This document shows positions 41,333-51,643 of a stretch of DNA of 64,000 nt, piece by piece. Under the pieces are notes generated by a model that searched no databases, was not told where the DNA came from, and saw nothing but the letters and a program-made list of their open reading frames with translations. Origin of the DNA: Kiloniellaceae bacterium. GTDB taxonomy: Bacteria; Pseudomonadota; Alphaproteobacteria; Kiloniellales; J153. Location: positions 28,373-92,372 of the forward strand of contig JAJFGL010000039.1 of assembly GCA_021776135.1 (NCBI GenBank), written 5' to 3'. The position numbers and the translations under genes are program-made. The stretch's first letter is position 1. Each line of letters starts with the position of its first letter.

Positions 41333-43191
41333 GCGGGCCGTTCCCCGGCGACGAGCTGAATCGGCGGGTTCACCGCCGGATCCCGCCGCTGGGCTTCAAG
41401 CAGGATATCGCGCACGATGGGGGCCGCGGTCGAGGAGCCGCCGCCGCCATGTTCGACCACCACGGCGCAGCAGTAGCGCGGCGCATGAACCGGCGCATAG
41501 GCCACGAAGAGCGCATGATCGCGCCGGCGCCAAGGCAGATCCTTGTTCTTGCTCAGGCCGGCCGCGCGCTCGGCCATGGTGATCCGGCGTACCTGAGAGG
41601 TACCGGTCTTGCCCGCCATTTCCTGGCCCTCGATGTCTATGCTCGACCCCCGAGCGGTGCCGCGCCGGCTGTTGACCACCTGGTCCATGCCGGTCCTGAC
41701 GACCTTAAGGTGGTCGTTGGGAAATCCAAGGGAGGCCAATTCCGCCGGTGCCTCACCGTCGAGGGGCGGGCGGGTCAGGCGCGGGGTCACGCGCAGGCCA
41801 TTGGCGATACGCGCGGTCATGACCGCGAGCTGTAAAGGGGTCGCGAGAACGAATCCCTGGCCGATGCCGCTGACCAGGGTTTCGCCAAGCTGCCAGGGCT
41901 CGCCGGTGGTGGCGAGCTTCCAATCGCGGGTCGGAATCAGGCCGGGTTTTTCGCCCGGCAAATCTATGCCGGTATCCGCGCCCAGCCCCAGGCGCCTGGC
42001 GATTTCGGCGATCCGGTCGATACCCGCCTTGCGCGCCACGTCGTAAATATAGACATCGCAGGATTCGCGCAGAGAGCCGTACATGTCGAGCCAACCATGG
42101 CCATTGCGCTTCCAGCAGTGGAACCGGGATGTGCCCAGGGTTATGAATCCGGGGCAGAAAACCCGGTGATCCGGCGCGACGCCGGCCTCCAAGGCGGCCA
42201 GGACGACCGCCATCTTGAAGGTCGATCCCGGCGGGTATTGCCCGGCGATGGCCTTGTTGGTCAAGGGCGACAGGGGGTCGCTGATCAACCCGTTCCAGGT
42301 TTCGTTAGTCATGCCGACATTGAACAGATTAGGATCGAAGCCGGGCGTCGACGCCAGGGACAGGACATCGCCGTTCTGCACATCCATGACCACGGCCGAG
42401 GCGCTAAGCTCGTTCTGCAGACGCATATGGACAAAGGTTTGCAGCTCGGCATCGACCGTCAGAACCAAGTCTCGTCCGGGAGTGCCTTCGTCGCGGGATA
42501 TCTCGCGGATCGCGCGGCCGAAGGCGTTGACCTCCAGCTGGCTATTGCCGGCGGCGCCGCGCAAATCCAGGTCGTATTGTTTTTCTATGCCCTGCTTGCC
42601 GATACGGAAACTCGGCAGCTCCAACAAGGGGTCGCCGGTCAGCTCTTTTTCGGAAACCGCCGAAACGTAACCCAGGATATGGGTCAGCGGTTCGGCGTAA
42701 GGATAGTTTCGGGTCTGGCCGGCCTCGATGCTGACGCCGGGCAGGTCCGGGGCGTTGACTTCGATTCGGCTGACTTGCTCCCAGGTCAGGTTGTCTTGCA
42801 CGGTCACCGGCACGAAGGCGCGTTTGCGGCTGGTCTCGCGCAGGATGCGCCGGTAATCGCGTTCCGACAAATCGATGATATGAGCTAGGGAATCCAGGGT
42901 CCGTTCCACCTCGCGGGCCTGTTCGCGGACCAGAACCACGCGGTAGTTTTGCTGATTCAGCGCCATGGGGGTGCCGAAGCGATCGACGATGCGCCCGCGC
43001 GGCGGCGCGATAAGGCGCAGGTTGATCCGGTTGTCCTCGGCCAGGGTGGCGTATTTGTCCGCTTCGAGGATTTGCAGATAATACATGCGCGCCGCGAGCG
43101 CCGAAAACAGCAGGCCCTGAGCGCCGCCGATCAAGAGCGCGCGGCGGGTGAAGTTTTTATAGCGGTCGCGGCCTTCTTGTTTCAGCGCCAT
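41329..43191 (-). CDS. mrdA: Penicillin-binding protein 2, elongation transpeptidase
   Basis: A 620-residue class B penicillin-binding protein that cross-links new peptidoglycan during rod elongation. It has one N-terminal membrane helix (about residues 20-40), a dimerisation/pedestal domain with the conserved RGRIVDRFG motif, and the transpeptidase domain. The catalytic Ser323 is in YPPGSTFKM (SxxK), followed by the SxN-type motif and KTGT (MAGKTGTSQV). The length and order match mrdA in other alphaproteobacteria. It overlaps mrdB and starts 21 bp after the mreD stop. Confidence 0.96.
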   Translation of the reverse strand: MALKQEGRDRYKNFTRRALLIGGAQGLLFSALAARMYYLQILEADKYATLAEDNRINLRLIAPPRGRIVDRFGTPMALNQQNYRVVLVREQAREVERTLDSLAHIIDLSERDYRRILRETSRKRAFVPVTVQDNLTWEQVSRIEVNAPDLPGVSIEAGQTRNYPYAEPLTHILGYVSAVSEKELTGDPLLELPSFRIGKQGIEKQYDLDLRGAAGNSQLEVNAFGRAIREISRDEGTPGRDLVLTVDAELQTFVHMRLQNELSASAVVMDVQNGDVLSLASTPGFDPNLFNVGMTNETWNGLISDPLSPLTNKAIAGQYPPGSTFKMAVVLAALEAGVAPDHRVFCPGFITLGTSRFHCWKRNGHGWLDMYGSLRESCDVYIYDVARKAGIDRIAEIARRLGLGADTGIDLPGEKPGLIPTRDWKLATTGEPWQLGETLVSGIGQGFVLATPLQLAVMTARIANGLRVTPRLTRPPLDGEAPAELASLGFPNDHLKVVRTGMDQVVNSRRGTARGSSIDIEGQEMAGKTGTSQVRRITMAERAAGLSKNKDLPWRRRDHALFVAYAPVHAPRYCCAVVVEHGGGGSSTAAPIVRDILLEAQRRDPAVNPPIQLVAGERPA

Positions 43192-43212
43192 GGTCCTAAG
43201 TGTCCACAGATC

Positions 43213-43722
43213 CTAGCGAAGCAATATGCGTTGTGCCTGGGCGAACAGCCATGCCAAGCACGGATAGACCGCGACGGTCGTCAAGTACTGAAATACCACT
43301 GAACGCGGGTCGATCATCGCCATGATGTTTAGACTATACAGGAGCCAGATCAAGAAGAACGCCACCGCCGCGGCGGGCAGGAAAAGCGACCAAACGAAGG
43401 TGAAGGATCCCGCCGCCAGAACCCGGCGCTGAGATCCCACGGCGGCGGCCAATAGCAGGTAAACCAGGGCGTGAATCCCGATCGGGCCGCCGCTTAGCAG
43501 ATCTTGGACCAGCCCCAAGAGGAAAACCGCCCATCCGGGCATGAGGCCGGGGCGGTAAATGGCCCAGTAAAATATCGAGATAAGTCCCAATGAGGGAATG
43601 ATCGGCGACAGATCGGGAACCCGCAGGGGTATGACGGCGCCCATGACGAGGAGCAAGGTAAAAGCAAACGGAAACAGATTGCGGGCTACGACATCCAGGC
43701 GGGTCCAGACGGTCAGGTTCAA
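43213..43722 (-). CDS. mreD: Rod shape-determining protein MreD
   Basis: A 169-residue integral membrane protein with about five hydrophobic helices, part of the elongasome that links MreC, MreB and RodA/PBP2. The early PDLSPIIPSLGLISIFYWAI and the DLLSGGPIGIHALVYLLLA segment are typical. MreD is poorly conserved, so position is important: it overlaps mreC by four bases and precedes mrdA. Confidence 0.92.
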   Translation of the reverse strand: MNLTVWTRLDVVARNLFPFAFTLLLVMGAVIPLRVPDLSPIIPSLGLISIFYWAIYRPGLMPGWAVFLLGLVQDLLSGGPIGIHALVYLLLAAAVGSQRRVLAAGSFTFVWSLFLPAAAVAFFLIWLLYSLNIMAMIDPRSVVFQYLTTVAVYPCLAWLFAQAQRILLR

Positions 43723-44636
43723 CGCTCCGCGCCTTGGGACTTCTTGGCCGTATTGGCCTCTGTGCTTGCGTTTGCGTTCATGGTAGCCGGCGCTTGAAAG
43801 ACGCCGCTGAATTCGAATTCGGCCAGGCGCAGGTATTCAAGATGCGACCAGTCCACGAAGGGCTGGATCCGCAAGGCGCCTTCGCCTGCCTGGGACACCA
43901 CACCCACCGGCAGGCCCCTGGGAAAGGCGCCGCCACGCCCCGAGGTGATGACCCGGTCGCCCGGTTTCACTTCGATACCCGGTGCCAGATACAAAAGCTT
44001 GGGCTGGGCGGAGTTGTCGCCGGCCAGGATCGCGCGGTCGCGCCCCTTGCCGACCAAAACCGGAATCCGGCTATTGATATCGGTGATCAGAAGCACCCGG
44101 GCGGCGCGCATTCCGGCCTCCGCCACCCGGCCGGCCAAGCCATCGCTGGTGATGGCCGCCTGGCCTTTGACCACGCCCTCCCTGGCGCCGGCGTTGACCA
44201 GGACGGAGCGGGCGAAAGCGCCGCCCGGGTCGCCGATCACACGCGCGCTGACAAATCGCAAGCTGGAATCCTGAACCGCATGGGTCAGCTTGCGCAGGGC
44301 GGTGTTCTCCGCCTCAAGCTCCAGCGCCAGCGCCTGCCAAGAGCGCAGGCGGTCGTTTTCCCGCCGTAGAAGGCTGTTTGCCGCCCGCAGGTCGGCCATT
44401 TCGCCGAGGGATTCGATCATGCCGTTGATGGCGTCCGACGGCCGCGATGCCGCGTCGAGCAAGGGCGCCGCCGCATCGGTAACCGCGGTGCGGGCGCGTT
44501 CCACCAGCAGGCTGTCCATCTTGCCTAGAAGCATGAGGCCGAAAGCGCTGGCGACAAGAAGAAGGAAGGCAAAGCGGTGAGCCCACGCCCGTACCGGCGT
44601 CGCTAGGTGGGAGATTGAGCCGGACGGCCTTTTCAC
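43719..44636 (-). CDS. mreC: Rod shape-determining protein MreC
   Basis: A 305-residue bitopic protein. It has one N-terminal membrane helix (FAFLLLVASAFGLMLLG), a periplasmic coiled-coil (about residues 65-115, with LLRRENDRLRSWQALALELE), and two beta domains (VSARVIGDPGGAFARSVLVNAG, then RIPVLVGKGRDRAILAG). MreC assembles the elongation complex in the periplasm. A short C-terminal tail rich in Ala, Asn and Thr follows. It starts 118 bp after mreB, with the intervening stretch AT-rich. Confidence 0.95.
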   Translation of the reverse strand: MKRPSGSISHLATPVRAWAHRFAFLLLVASAFGLMLLGKMDSLLVERARTAVTDAAAPLLDAASRPSDAINGMIESLGEMADLRAANSLLRRENDRLRSWQALALELEAENTALRKLTHAVQDSSLRFVSARVIGDPGGAFARSVLVNAGAREGVVKGQAAITSDGLAGRVAEAGMRAARVLLITDINSRIPVLVGKGRDRAILAGDNSAQPKLLYLAPGIEVKPGDRVITSGRGGAFPRGLPVGVVSQAGEGALRIQPFVDWSHLEYLRLAEFEFSGVFQAPATMNANASTEANTAKKSQGAER

Positions 44637-44754
44637 GTCGCCTCCCGTTCGCGGGCGCCCGGAGCGAAGTCATCGGGCGAAACGAATTGGTTATCGGGGT
44701 CGTTGGAATGCAACTTAGATTAATACATGAAATAAATAAACAGAAACTGAAGTC

Positions 44755-46182
<1,428 letters not shown>

Positions 46183-46740
46183 ATGGCTGACATAATCGAG
46201 ACTATTCACCAAGATCACGCCAATCTGGCCAAGTTGTTGGACGCGGCGGAGCGGCAGCTAACCCTGTTCGATGCCGGCGAGAGGCCCGACTACGAAATTA
46301 TACAGGGTATCGTCGAGTACGGCCTGAACTATCCCGATCTTTATCATCATCCCATGGAAGATGCGATTCTTCGCCGCCTGCGCGCGCGCGATCCGGCGGC
46401 GGCCAAGGCGGTCGGCGATCTGGAATCGGAGCACAAGGCCCTCAAAGCCGCGACCCAGCGTTTCGCGGCCGCGGTCGAAGACGTTTTGCAGGAGACCGAA
46501 GTTTCCCGCGATAGTTTCGTCGCCATGGCCCGGGACTTCATCGCCCGTTACCGCGCCCATATGGGCAAGGAAGAAGAGGTTTTCCTGCCGGCGGCGGCCA
46601 GGGCCTTGAGCGCCAGCGACTTGGCCGAGGTCGAAGCGGAAATGGGGCGGCGCGAGGATCCCTTGTTCGATGCCGATACCAGCGAGCGCTTCGAGGCCCT
46701 GCGCAAGAAACTCATGGAATGGTCGCGCGAGTCGCCGTAA
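46183..46740 (+). CDS. Hemerythrin-like (HHE cation-binding) protein
   Basis: A 185-residue four-helix protein with a diiron-type site. The histidine/carboxylate ligands are in IETIHQDHANL, LYHHPMED, LESEHKAL and RAHMGKEEE. Family members bind oxygen, nitric oxide or iron, or act in stress sensing, and the exact function is not predictable. The ATG at 46183 follows GAGGAG and is preferred over an upstream in-frame ATG. The stop codon TAA touches a truncated repeat element, and the repeat may have supplied it. Confidence 0.87.
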   Translation: MADIIETIHQDHANLAKLLDAAERQLTLFDAGERPDYEIIQGIVEYGLNYPDLYHHPMEDAILRRLRARDPAAAKAVGDLESEHKALKAATQRFAAAVEDVLQETEVSRDSFVAMARDFIARYRAHMGKEEEVFLPAAARALSASDLAEVEAEMGRREDPLFDADTSERFEALRKKLMEWSRESP

Positions 46741-47042
46741 TTCGCGCTACCCGCCCGAGCAGATTCCTGGCACCGCAAGTCCCCCCACCCCAGCCCTCCC
46801 CCTCAAGGGGGGAGGGAGAAAAAGCATCGCACTTCCTCTAGGTCACCGGCTCATAAATGGATGACGGCTTAATGAGGATGATGGCTTAATGAGTAGGTGA
46901 CCAAATCTCCCTCTCTCTTCGATGGGGGAAGGGTAAGAAGGCTGCGTTCTCCCACTAACTCCCTCCCCCTTCGACGGGGGAGGGCCGGGGTGGGGGTGAC
47001 AGCCTCGCCAAGTATTCACAGTTTCCGTGGACGCGCGGCTTT
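46741..47042. mobile_element. MITE-like repeat element, copy 3 (truncated and rearranged)
   Basis: Shares the TTCGCGCTACCCGCCC end and both C- and G-rich arms with copies 1 and 2, but the terminal inverted repeats are missing. An insertion containing the 22-bp repeat (46836-46857) and a second G-rich segment is found inside. It begins right at the stop of the hemerythrin-like gene. Confidence 0.7.
46836..46857. repeat. 22-bp dispersed repeat, copy 2
   Basis: Identical to 33450-33471. Confidence 0.6.
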
Positions 47043-47109
47043 TCCATAGACCCTAGGGGTCAAGCCCAAGAGTGACGATAGGGCGGAGCCCAAGGGTGAC
47101 GAAAGCGCG

Positions 47110-49194
47110 TTAGCCGTCGTTGCCCGCGCCGTTTGTTTCCGCGCGTTCCGCAAGTAGCTTGGCGCGCGCTTCCTCGATCTCGCGCTCGCGCAGATCGTCG
47201 TCGGTGGTGCGCGGAACCGGGCGGGGCGCGCCTTGGAACGGATTGTCCTTGCTCTCGAACTGCGAGGTGACGCGGCAGTCCTCGCACATCTTGATGCGTT
47301 CGATCTGATCCGAATCGGCGTACATGCTGTGCTTGCCGGCCAGTTGATCCGCGACGCGTTCGATGGTCGCCTTGACCCCAAAGGCTTTGCCGCAGCGGAT
47401 GCACTCAAACGGCTCCTGCTCATTGAGGGTGATTGTATCGCGCGCCGCGCCGGTGAAATTGAAGCGCGGGTCCAGGGTGATGACCGATTCGGGGCAGGTC
47501 ACGCGGCACAGGCCGCATTGAATACAGGCCTCCTCCTTGAAGCCGAGCCAGGGCCGGTCCGGATCGTCCGCCAGGGCCCCGGTCGGGCAGGCGCCCACGC
47601 AGGCCAGGCAGAGGGTGCAACCCGCGGTGTCGATCGTGACCGCGCCGAAGGGGGCGCCCGCGGGCAGGGGCAGGATGTCGGGTTTTCGCGGCGCGTGGTC
47701 GTGCAAGTGGCGCAAGGCCAACATGGTGCGCGTGCGCTTGCCGCCCATGGGCAGGAAATTACCCGCTTCCGGCGGCGCGCTCTGCTTTAAGGCGTAAAGC
47801 GCGGCTTCGATGGCCTCGGGGTCGGCATGGTCCAGGACATGGACCCGGCCGCCGCCGTGGCCAAGCCCTTCCATGGCGGTTTCCGCCAGGCCGATCTGGC
47901 CGGCCAGGCCGGATAGCTCGCCGCGCTTTTTGGGATCGATCAGGAAACAAATCTGCGCCGCGCCGTAAGCAAGCGCCACGGCCAGGAAATCGATTCCCAC
48001 CTGGGTGGTTTCGTTGAGCGCGAAGGGCAGAACCCGCGCCGGCAGGCCGCGCCCGCACCGGGCCATGAGGGCGACCAGATCCTCCCCGTAACGGCTATCG
48101 TGAACCAAGAGGACAGGTGCCTCGCCGCCAGCCTTGCGGTAAGCCGAAAGCAGGGTGCGTAAGCGTTCGAACACGCTATCGCCGCCCGGCAGTTGATAGG
48201 TCGCGGCCCCGGATGGGCAGACGCTGGCGCAGGCGCCGCAGCCGGCGCAAATATGCGGGTCGATCTCGACCGTATCGCCGGCCGGCTGGATCGCCGAAGC
48301 CGGGCAAACGTCCAAACAACGGGTGCAGCCGGTCTTGCGGGCGCGCGAATGGGCGCACAGATCGCCGTCGAAACGAATGTAAAGCGGTTTCTCGTACTCG
48401 CCGACCATGTCGGCCAGGGCGTAGATCGCTTTTTGCACGGCGACCGGGTCGTCCGGATCGACGCTAAGATATCCGTCGCGCTTTTCATGGGCTGTGAACA
48501 GCGGGGCGTCACCCGTCATATCCAGAATCAAATCGCATTCCGAAAAGGCATTGTCGCGCGGCGCCTCGAAGGCGAGGGCGGCGCGGCCCGAGGGCGCCGC
48601 CGGCGCATAGCCGTCGAGGCCGATTCCGAAGGCGCCCAAGTGGCCCTTGGCCTGGGTGACGGTGCCTTGAAATATCGGCACGTCCATGATGCGCGGCGGC
48701 ACGATCTCACCGGGCCGCTTGAGTAAGACGGTGACATCCAGGCGCGACGACAATTGCTGTCCGGCCTCGAGCGCGCGCTCGTCGGCGCCATAGACCAGGC
48801 AGACGCCGCGCGAAACCAGGGTCATGGCGGGGGCCGGCTCGATCTCCATGGCCGCCTCGGCCAGCAGCGCCGCGATCTTGGGGACCGCGTCCTTCGCCTC
48901 GGCCGACCAGCCCGCGCGCTCGCGGATGTTGACGAAGCGAAGCTCGGCCCCGGGGTTGTCTTCCGTGGCGATCTCGGTGAACAGCGGCGCTTCCTGGGTA
49001 CAGGCGGTCAGCACCGCTTCCCCGCCCAGGATCGCGCGCTGGAAATTGCCGAGCTGCGCCCGGCACAACTGGCTGTTCAGCTCTAGCTCGCCCGTCGCCC
49101 CCACGGCCCGGCACGCCTTGGCGAGCCGCTCCGCGTTCAGGGGCATGGTCTCTTCGCAAGAGCAGACGAGGACGCGCTTGCCGCGCATCTCCAT
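47110..49194 (-). CDS. Multi-cluster 4Fe-4S ferredoxin-domain protein
   Basis: A 694-residue cytoplasmic iron-sulfur protein. At least four [4Fe-4S] cysteine sets are visible: CTRCLDVCP (about residue 290), CAGCGACASVCP (about 313), CTLCLACVGACP (about 525) and CIQCGLCRVTCP (about 557). Extra CxxC pairs follow in CIRCGKAF and CEDCR. The N-terminal 280 residues contain an early VCSCEE and other cysteines and look like a flavin- or disulfide-interaction region. Proteins of this layout are often found near formate dehydrogenase accessory genes, which fits the region from here to mobA. It probably passes electrons, but partners are unknown. Confidence 0.82.
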   Translation of the reverse strand: MEMRGKRVLVCSCEETMPLNAERLAKACRAVGATGELELNSQLCRAQLGNFQRAILGGEAVLTACTQEAPLFTEIATEDNPGAELRFVNIRERAGWSAEAKDAVPKIAALLAEAAMEIEPAPAMTLVSRGVCLVYGADERALEAGQQLSSRLDVTVLLKRPGEIVPPRIMDVPIFQGTVTQAKGHLGAFGIGLDGYAPAAPSGRAALAFEAPRDNAFSECDLILDMTGDAPLFTAHEKRDGYLSVDPDDPVAVQKAIYALADMVGEYEKPLYIRFDGDLCAHSRARKTGCTRCLDVCPASAIQPAGDTVEIDPHICAGCGACASVCPSGAATYQLPGGDSVFERLRTLLSAYRKAGGEAPVLLVHDSRYGEDLVALMARCGRGLPARVLPFALNETTQVGIDFLAVALAYGAAQICFLIDPKKRGELSGLAGQIGLAETAMEGLGHGGGRVHVLDHADPEAIEAALYALKQSAPPEAGNFLPMGGKRTRTMLALRHLHDHAPRKPDILPLPAGAPFGAVTIDTAGCTLCLACVGACPTGALADDPDRPWLGFKEEACIQCGLCRVTCPESVITLDPRFNFTGAARDTITLNEQEPFECIRCGKAFGVKATIERVADQLAGKHSMYADSDQIERIKMCEDCRVTSQFESKDNPFQGAPRPVPRTTDDDLREREIEEARAKLLAERAETNGAGNDG

Positions 49195-49338
49195 GAAAGA
49201 ACCTCCCTAAGATATTGTGCCGCTTGGTTTCGCGGCATCCGGTATTGTCTCCTGGCGGTATTGTAACCATGCGCCGCGCGTAATCGACCCCAAAATCTTT
49301 GCGGTCAAGGGTGGTGCCGTGTGGCTATACTGCGCGCC

Positions 49339-50256
49339 ATGTCACAGCCCCCGCCGATTCCTTCCGAACAAGACTTCTTGACCACCAAGGAGGTCGCGGA
49401 ATACCTGCGGATCAAGGAGCGGCGGGTTTACGAGCTGGTCCGCCAGGGCGCCATTCCGTGCACGCGGGTGACCGGCAAGTGGTTGTTCCCACGCACGCTT
49501 ATAGATCTTTGGTTGAGCGAGAACGCGGTGGGCGAGGAGCCCGTCCGGCCGCCGCCGGTTTTGGCCGGAAGCCAGGATCCGCTGCTCGAATGGGCGGTCA
49601 AGGAATCCGCCTGCGGTCTGGCCTTGTTGCCGGGCGGCAGCCTGGACGGCATCAAGCGTTTCGCCGAGGGCCAGGCCCTGGCGGCGGGCCTGCATCTTTT
49701 CGACGCCGATAGCGGCGATTTCAATCTGCCGGCCCTGGGCGCCAATCTATCGGCGCCGATGCTGGCCTCTCAGGGCTTGGTGCTGCTCGAATGGGCCTGG
49801 CGCCGCCAGGGGCTGGTGGTGGCGGCCGGAAATCCTCACCGGATAACGGCCCTGGGCGATCTCAAAACCAAGCGCTTGAAGATCGTGCTGCGGCAGCGCG
49901 AAGCAGGAAGTTACCTCCTGCTCAGGCATCTTCTGGCGCAAGACGGCTTGGCCCTCGAAGACCTGGAGAACGCATCCGGGACCGCGCGCGGCGAGACCGA
50001 TCTGGGCCTGGCGATCCTGGAAGGACGCGCCGACGCCGGCTTGGCGGTCGAGGCCGTGGCGCGCACGCTCAAATTGGATTTCGTGCCCTTGATGGAGGAA
50101 CGCTACGACCTTCTGCTGCGCCGGCGCGATTACTTCGAAGCGCCGGTCCAGACCCTGCTCGCCTTCGCCCGCACGCCCGCCTTCGCGGCGCGCGCCGAGT
50201 CCATGGGCGGCTACAACATCGCCGGTCTCGGCGCCGTGCGTTACAACGGGCCGTGA
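49339..50256 (+). CDS. Helix-turn-helix regulator with periplasmic-binding-protein-like domain
   Basis: A 305-residue regulator. Residues 10-62 form an excisionase/MerR-like helix-turn-helix (LTTKEVAEYLRIKERRVYEL, then GKWLFPRTLIDLWL). The rest is a bilobed PBP_like domain of the type that binds oxyanions (for example LLPGGSLDGIKRFAEG, and a late GGYNIAGLGAVRYNG). Regulators with this build sense molybdate or tungstate, and the convergent tup genes support that. A GTG at 49321 is an alternative start. Ligand and operator are inferred. The stop codon lies inside the first copy of a 31-bp direct repeat. Confidence 0.82.
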   Translation: MSQPPPIPSEQDFLTTKEVAEYLRIKERRVYELVRQGAIPCTRVTGKWLFPRTLIDLWLSENAVGEEPVRPPPVLAGSQDPLLEWAVKESACGLALLPGGSLDGIKRFAEGQALAAGLHLFDADSGDFNLPALGANLSAPMLASQGLVLLEWAWRRQGLVVAAGNPHRITALGDLKTKRLKIVLRQREAGSYLLLRHLLAQDGLALEDLENASGTARGETDLGLAILEGRADAGLAVEAVARTLKLDFVPLMEERYDLLLRRRDYFEAPVQTLLAFARTPAFAARAESMGGYNIAGLGAVRYNGP

Positions 50257-50279
50257 GCCCGCCTAGTCCGCGTTGGGGA
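50249..50279. repeat. 31-bp direct repeat, left copy
   Basis: Matches 50814-50844 at 30 of 31 bases. It contains the TGA of the regulator gene, six spacer bases, and a remnant CTA plus codons of the tupA 3' end (reading PNAD-stop on the minus strand). It is therefore a copy of the original junction of two convergent genes. Confidence 0.92.
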
Positions 50280-50371
50280 GCAGATTACTGAGCGCATAAT
50301 CCAAATTCTCAAGTCGACGAGTGCTGCCCGAACTCCGCGAAGACATCTCATGGACCTTGCGCGATGCCTCC

Positions 50372-50459
50372 ATGGATACGGGGGTCAAGCCCGCGTATGA
50401 CTATATTGGTTACAATCCTTCCCTACACAGTCATACGCGGGCTTGACCCGCGTATCCAT
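50372..50459. repeat. Two inverted 30-bp REP palindromes downstream of the GIY-YIG gene
   Basis: REP 1 (50372-50401, ATGGATACGG... to GTATGAC) and REP 2 (50430-50459, inverse orientation) differ by one base and could pair into a long hairpin. Each is itself an imperfect palindrome around TCAAG. REP 2 ends three bases from the stop of the nuclease gene. A third copy lies upstream of the gene at 50772-50801. Confidence 0.85.
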
Positions 50460-50462
50460 TGT

Positions 50463-50750
50463 TCAACCGCACAGATCCTCGAACAAATCATTCCAATCCG
50501 GGTTGTCACGCTCGATCAATTCGATTTTCCAGTCGCGCTTCCAATGTTTGATATTTTTCTCCCGCTGGATTCCAGTGGTGGGATCGTCGAAAATCTCGAA
50601 GTAGACCAATGAATTCACATCATGTCGTTTTGTGAAGCCGCCAGCTAGATGTTCCCTGTGTTGATAGGCTCGTCTTACGAGATCATTCGTAACTCCCACG
50701 TATAAAGTCCCGTTTCGTTTGCTCGCCATGTTGTAAACGTAATACGGCAT
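50463..50750 (-). CDS. Small GIY-YIG nuclease-superfamily protein
   Basis: A 95-residue single-domain nuclease fold related to the UvrC N-terminal module and the YhbQ/UPF0213 proteins. The two family signatures are visible as YYVYNM and LYVGVT. They are followed by the conserved Arg in NDLVRRAYQH, the H/K patch (EHLAGGFTKRH), and the metal-binding Glu in LVYFEIFDD. The ATG at 50750 fits the typical start of this family; an ATG at 50762 is possible. It is surrounded by three REP palindromes and bounded by a 31-bp direct repeat. It is not co-transcribed with tup in an obvious way. A role in DNA processing of the repeat is an attractive idea, not shown. Confidence 0.85.
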   Translation of the reverse strand: MPYYVYNMASKRNGTLYVGVTNDLVRRAYQHREHLAGGFTKRHDVNSLVYFEIFDDPTTGIQREKNIKHWKRDWKIELIERDNPDWNDLFEDLCG

Positions 50751-50771
50751 GAGCCCGAGCATGCCACACCC

Positions 50772-50801
50772 ATGGATACGCGGGTCAAGCCCGCGCATGA
50801 C
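50772..50801. repeat. 30-bp REP palindrome upstream of the GIY-YIG gene
   Basis: Third copy of the REP (ATGGATACGCGGG to CATGAC), in the same orientation as REP 1, with one or two base differences. It lies 21 bp before the nuclease start. Confidence 0.85.
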
Positions 50802-50813
50802 GGTATGAGACTC

Positions 50814-50844
50814 GGCCGTGAGCCCGCCTAGTCTGCGTTGGGGA
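50814..50844. repeat. 31-bp direct repeat, right copy
   Basis: Contains the real tupA stop (50828-50830, minus strand) plus a remnant of the regulator's GGCCGTGA end. The two copies are 565 bp apart, and everything between them, including the nuclease gene and REPs, looks inserted. Confidence 0.92.
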
Positions 50845-51643
50845 AAAACAGTTGCCGGCCGCCGCGCTTGTAGTCCGCGATGGCCTGTTGCCCGGCAGGG
50901 GAAATCAGCCAGTCGATGAAGGCTTGGCCCTCGGCGGCCTTGATGTGCCGGTGCCGGGCCGGGTTGACCAGGATCGCGCCGTAGGGGTTGAACAGGCGCG
51001 CATCGCCCTCGACCATGATGCCGAGATCGCCCTTGTTGGCGAAGGCGATCCAGGTGCCCCGGTCGGCCAGGACATAGGCCCCCAGGGCGGATGCCGTGTT
51101 CAGGGTCGCGCCCATGCCGGCGCCGGTTTCGCGGTACCACTGGCCGCTCGCCGCTTGCGCATGAACCTTGGCCGCCCGCCATAACTCAAGCTCTTTCTTG
51201 TGGGTGCCGCTGTCGTCGCCGCGCGAGGCGAAGATGGCTTTCGCCGCCGCGATTCTAGCTAGGGCGGTGGCGGCATCGGTCAGGCCGCGCACCCCGGCGG
51301 GGTCGTTTTCCGGCCCCACTAAAACGAAGTCGTTGTACATGATGCTGAAGCGCTTAACGCCGAAGCCTTGGCCGACGAAGGCTTCCTCGGAGGGCCGGTG
51401 GTGAACCAAGAGAACGTCGGCGTCGCCGTTCCGCGCCAACTTGATGGCTTGGCCGGTTCCGACTGCGACGATCTTCACGCGGATGCCGCTCGCCGCTTCG
51501 AAGATCGGCAAGATGGCGCCGAACAAACCGGAATTTTCGGTCGAGGTGGTCGAGGCGACGACAATGCTGCGTTCCGCCGCCAGTCCGGGGAAGGTCATGG
51601 CGGCCAGAATAAAACCGGCCAAAAAAATTCGCCGCGTCACCAT
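50828..51643 (-). CDS. tupA: Tungstate ABC transporter, binding protein
   Basis: A 271-residue exported binding protein for tungstate (and possibly molybdate). A signal peptide of about 23 residues (MVTRRIFLAGFILAAMTFPG) is followed by IVVASTTSTENSGL, the oxyanion-site motif of TupA-type proteins, and later by ASRGDDSGTHKKELELW. These features separate it from phosphate and sulfate binders. It is the third gene of a run whose reading frames overlap (tupB, tupC, tupA). The end of the gene is duplicated in the 31-bp repeat. Confidence 0.9.
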   Translation of the reverse strand: MVTRRIFLAGFILAAMTFPGLAAERSIVVASTTSTENSGLFGAILPIFEAASGIRVKIVAVGTGQAIKLARNGDADVLLVHHRPSEEAFVGQGFGVKRFSIMYNDFVLVGPENDPAGVRGLTDAATALARIAAAKAIFASRGDDSGTHKKELELWRAAKVHAQAASGQWYRETGAGMGATLNTASALGAYVLADRGTWIAFANKGDLGIMVEGDARLFNPYGAILVNPARHRHIKAAEGQAFIDWLISPAGQQAIADYKRGGRQLFFPNAD

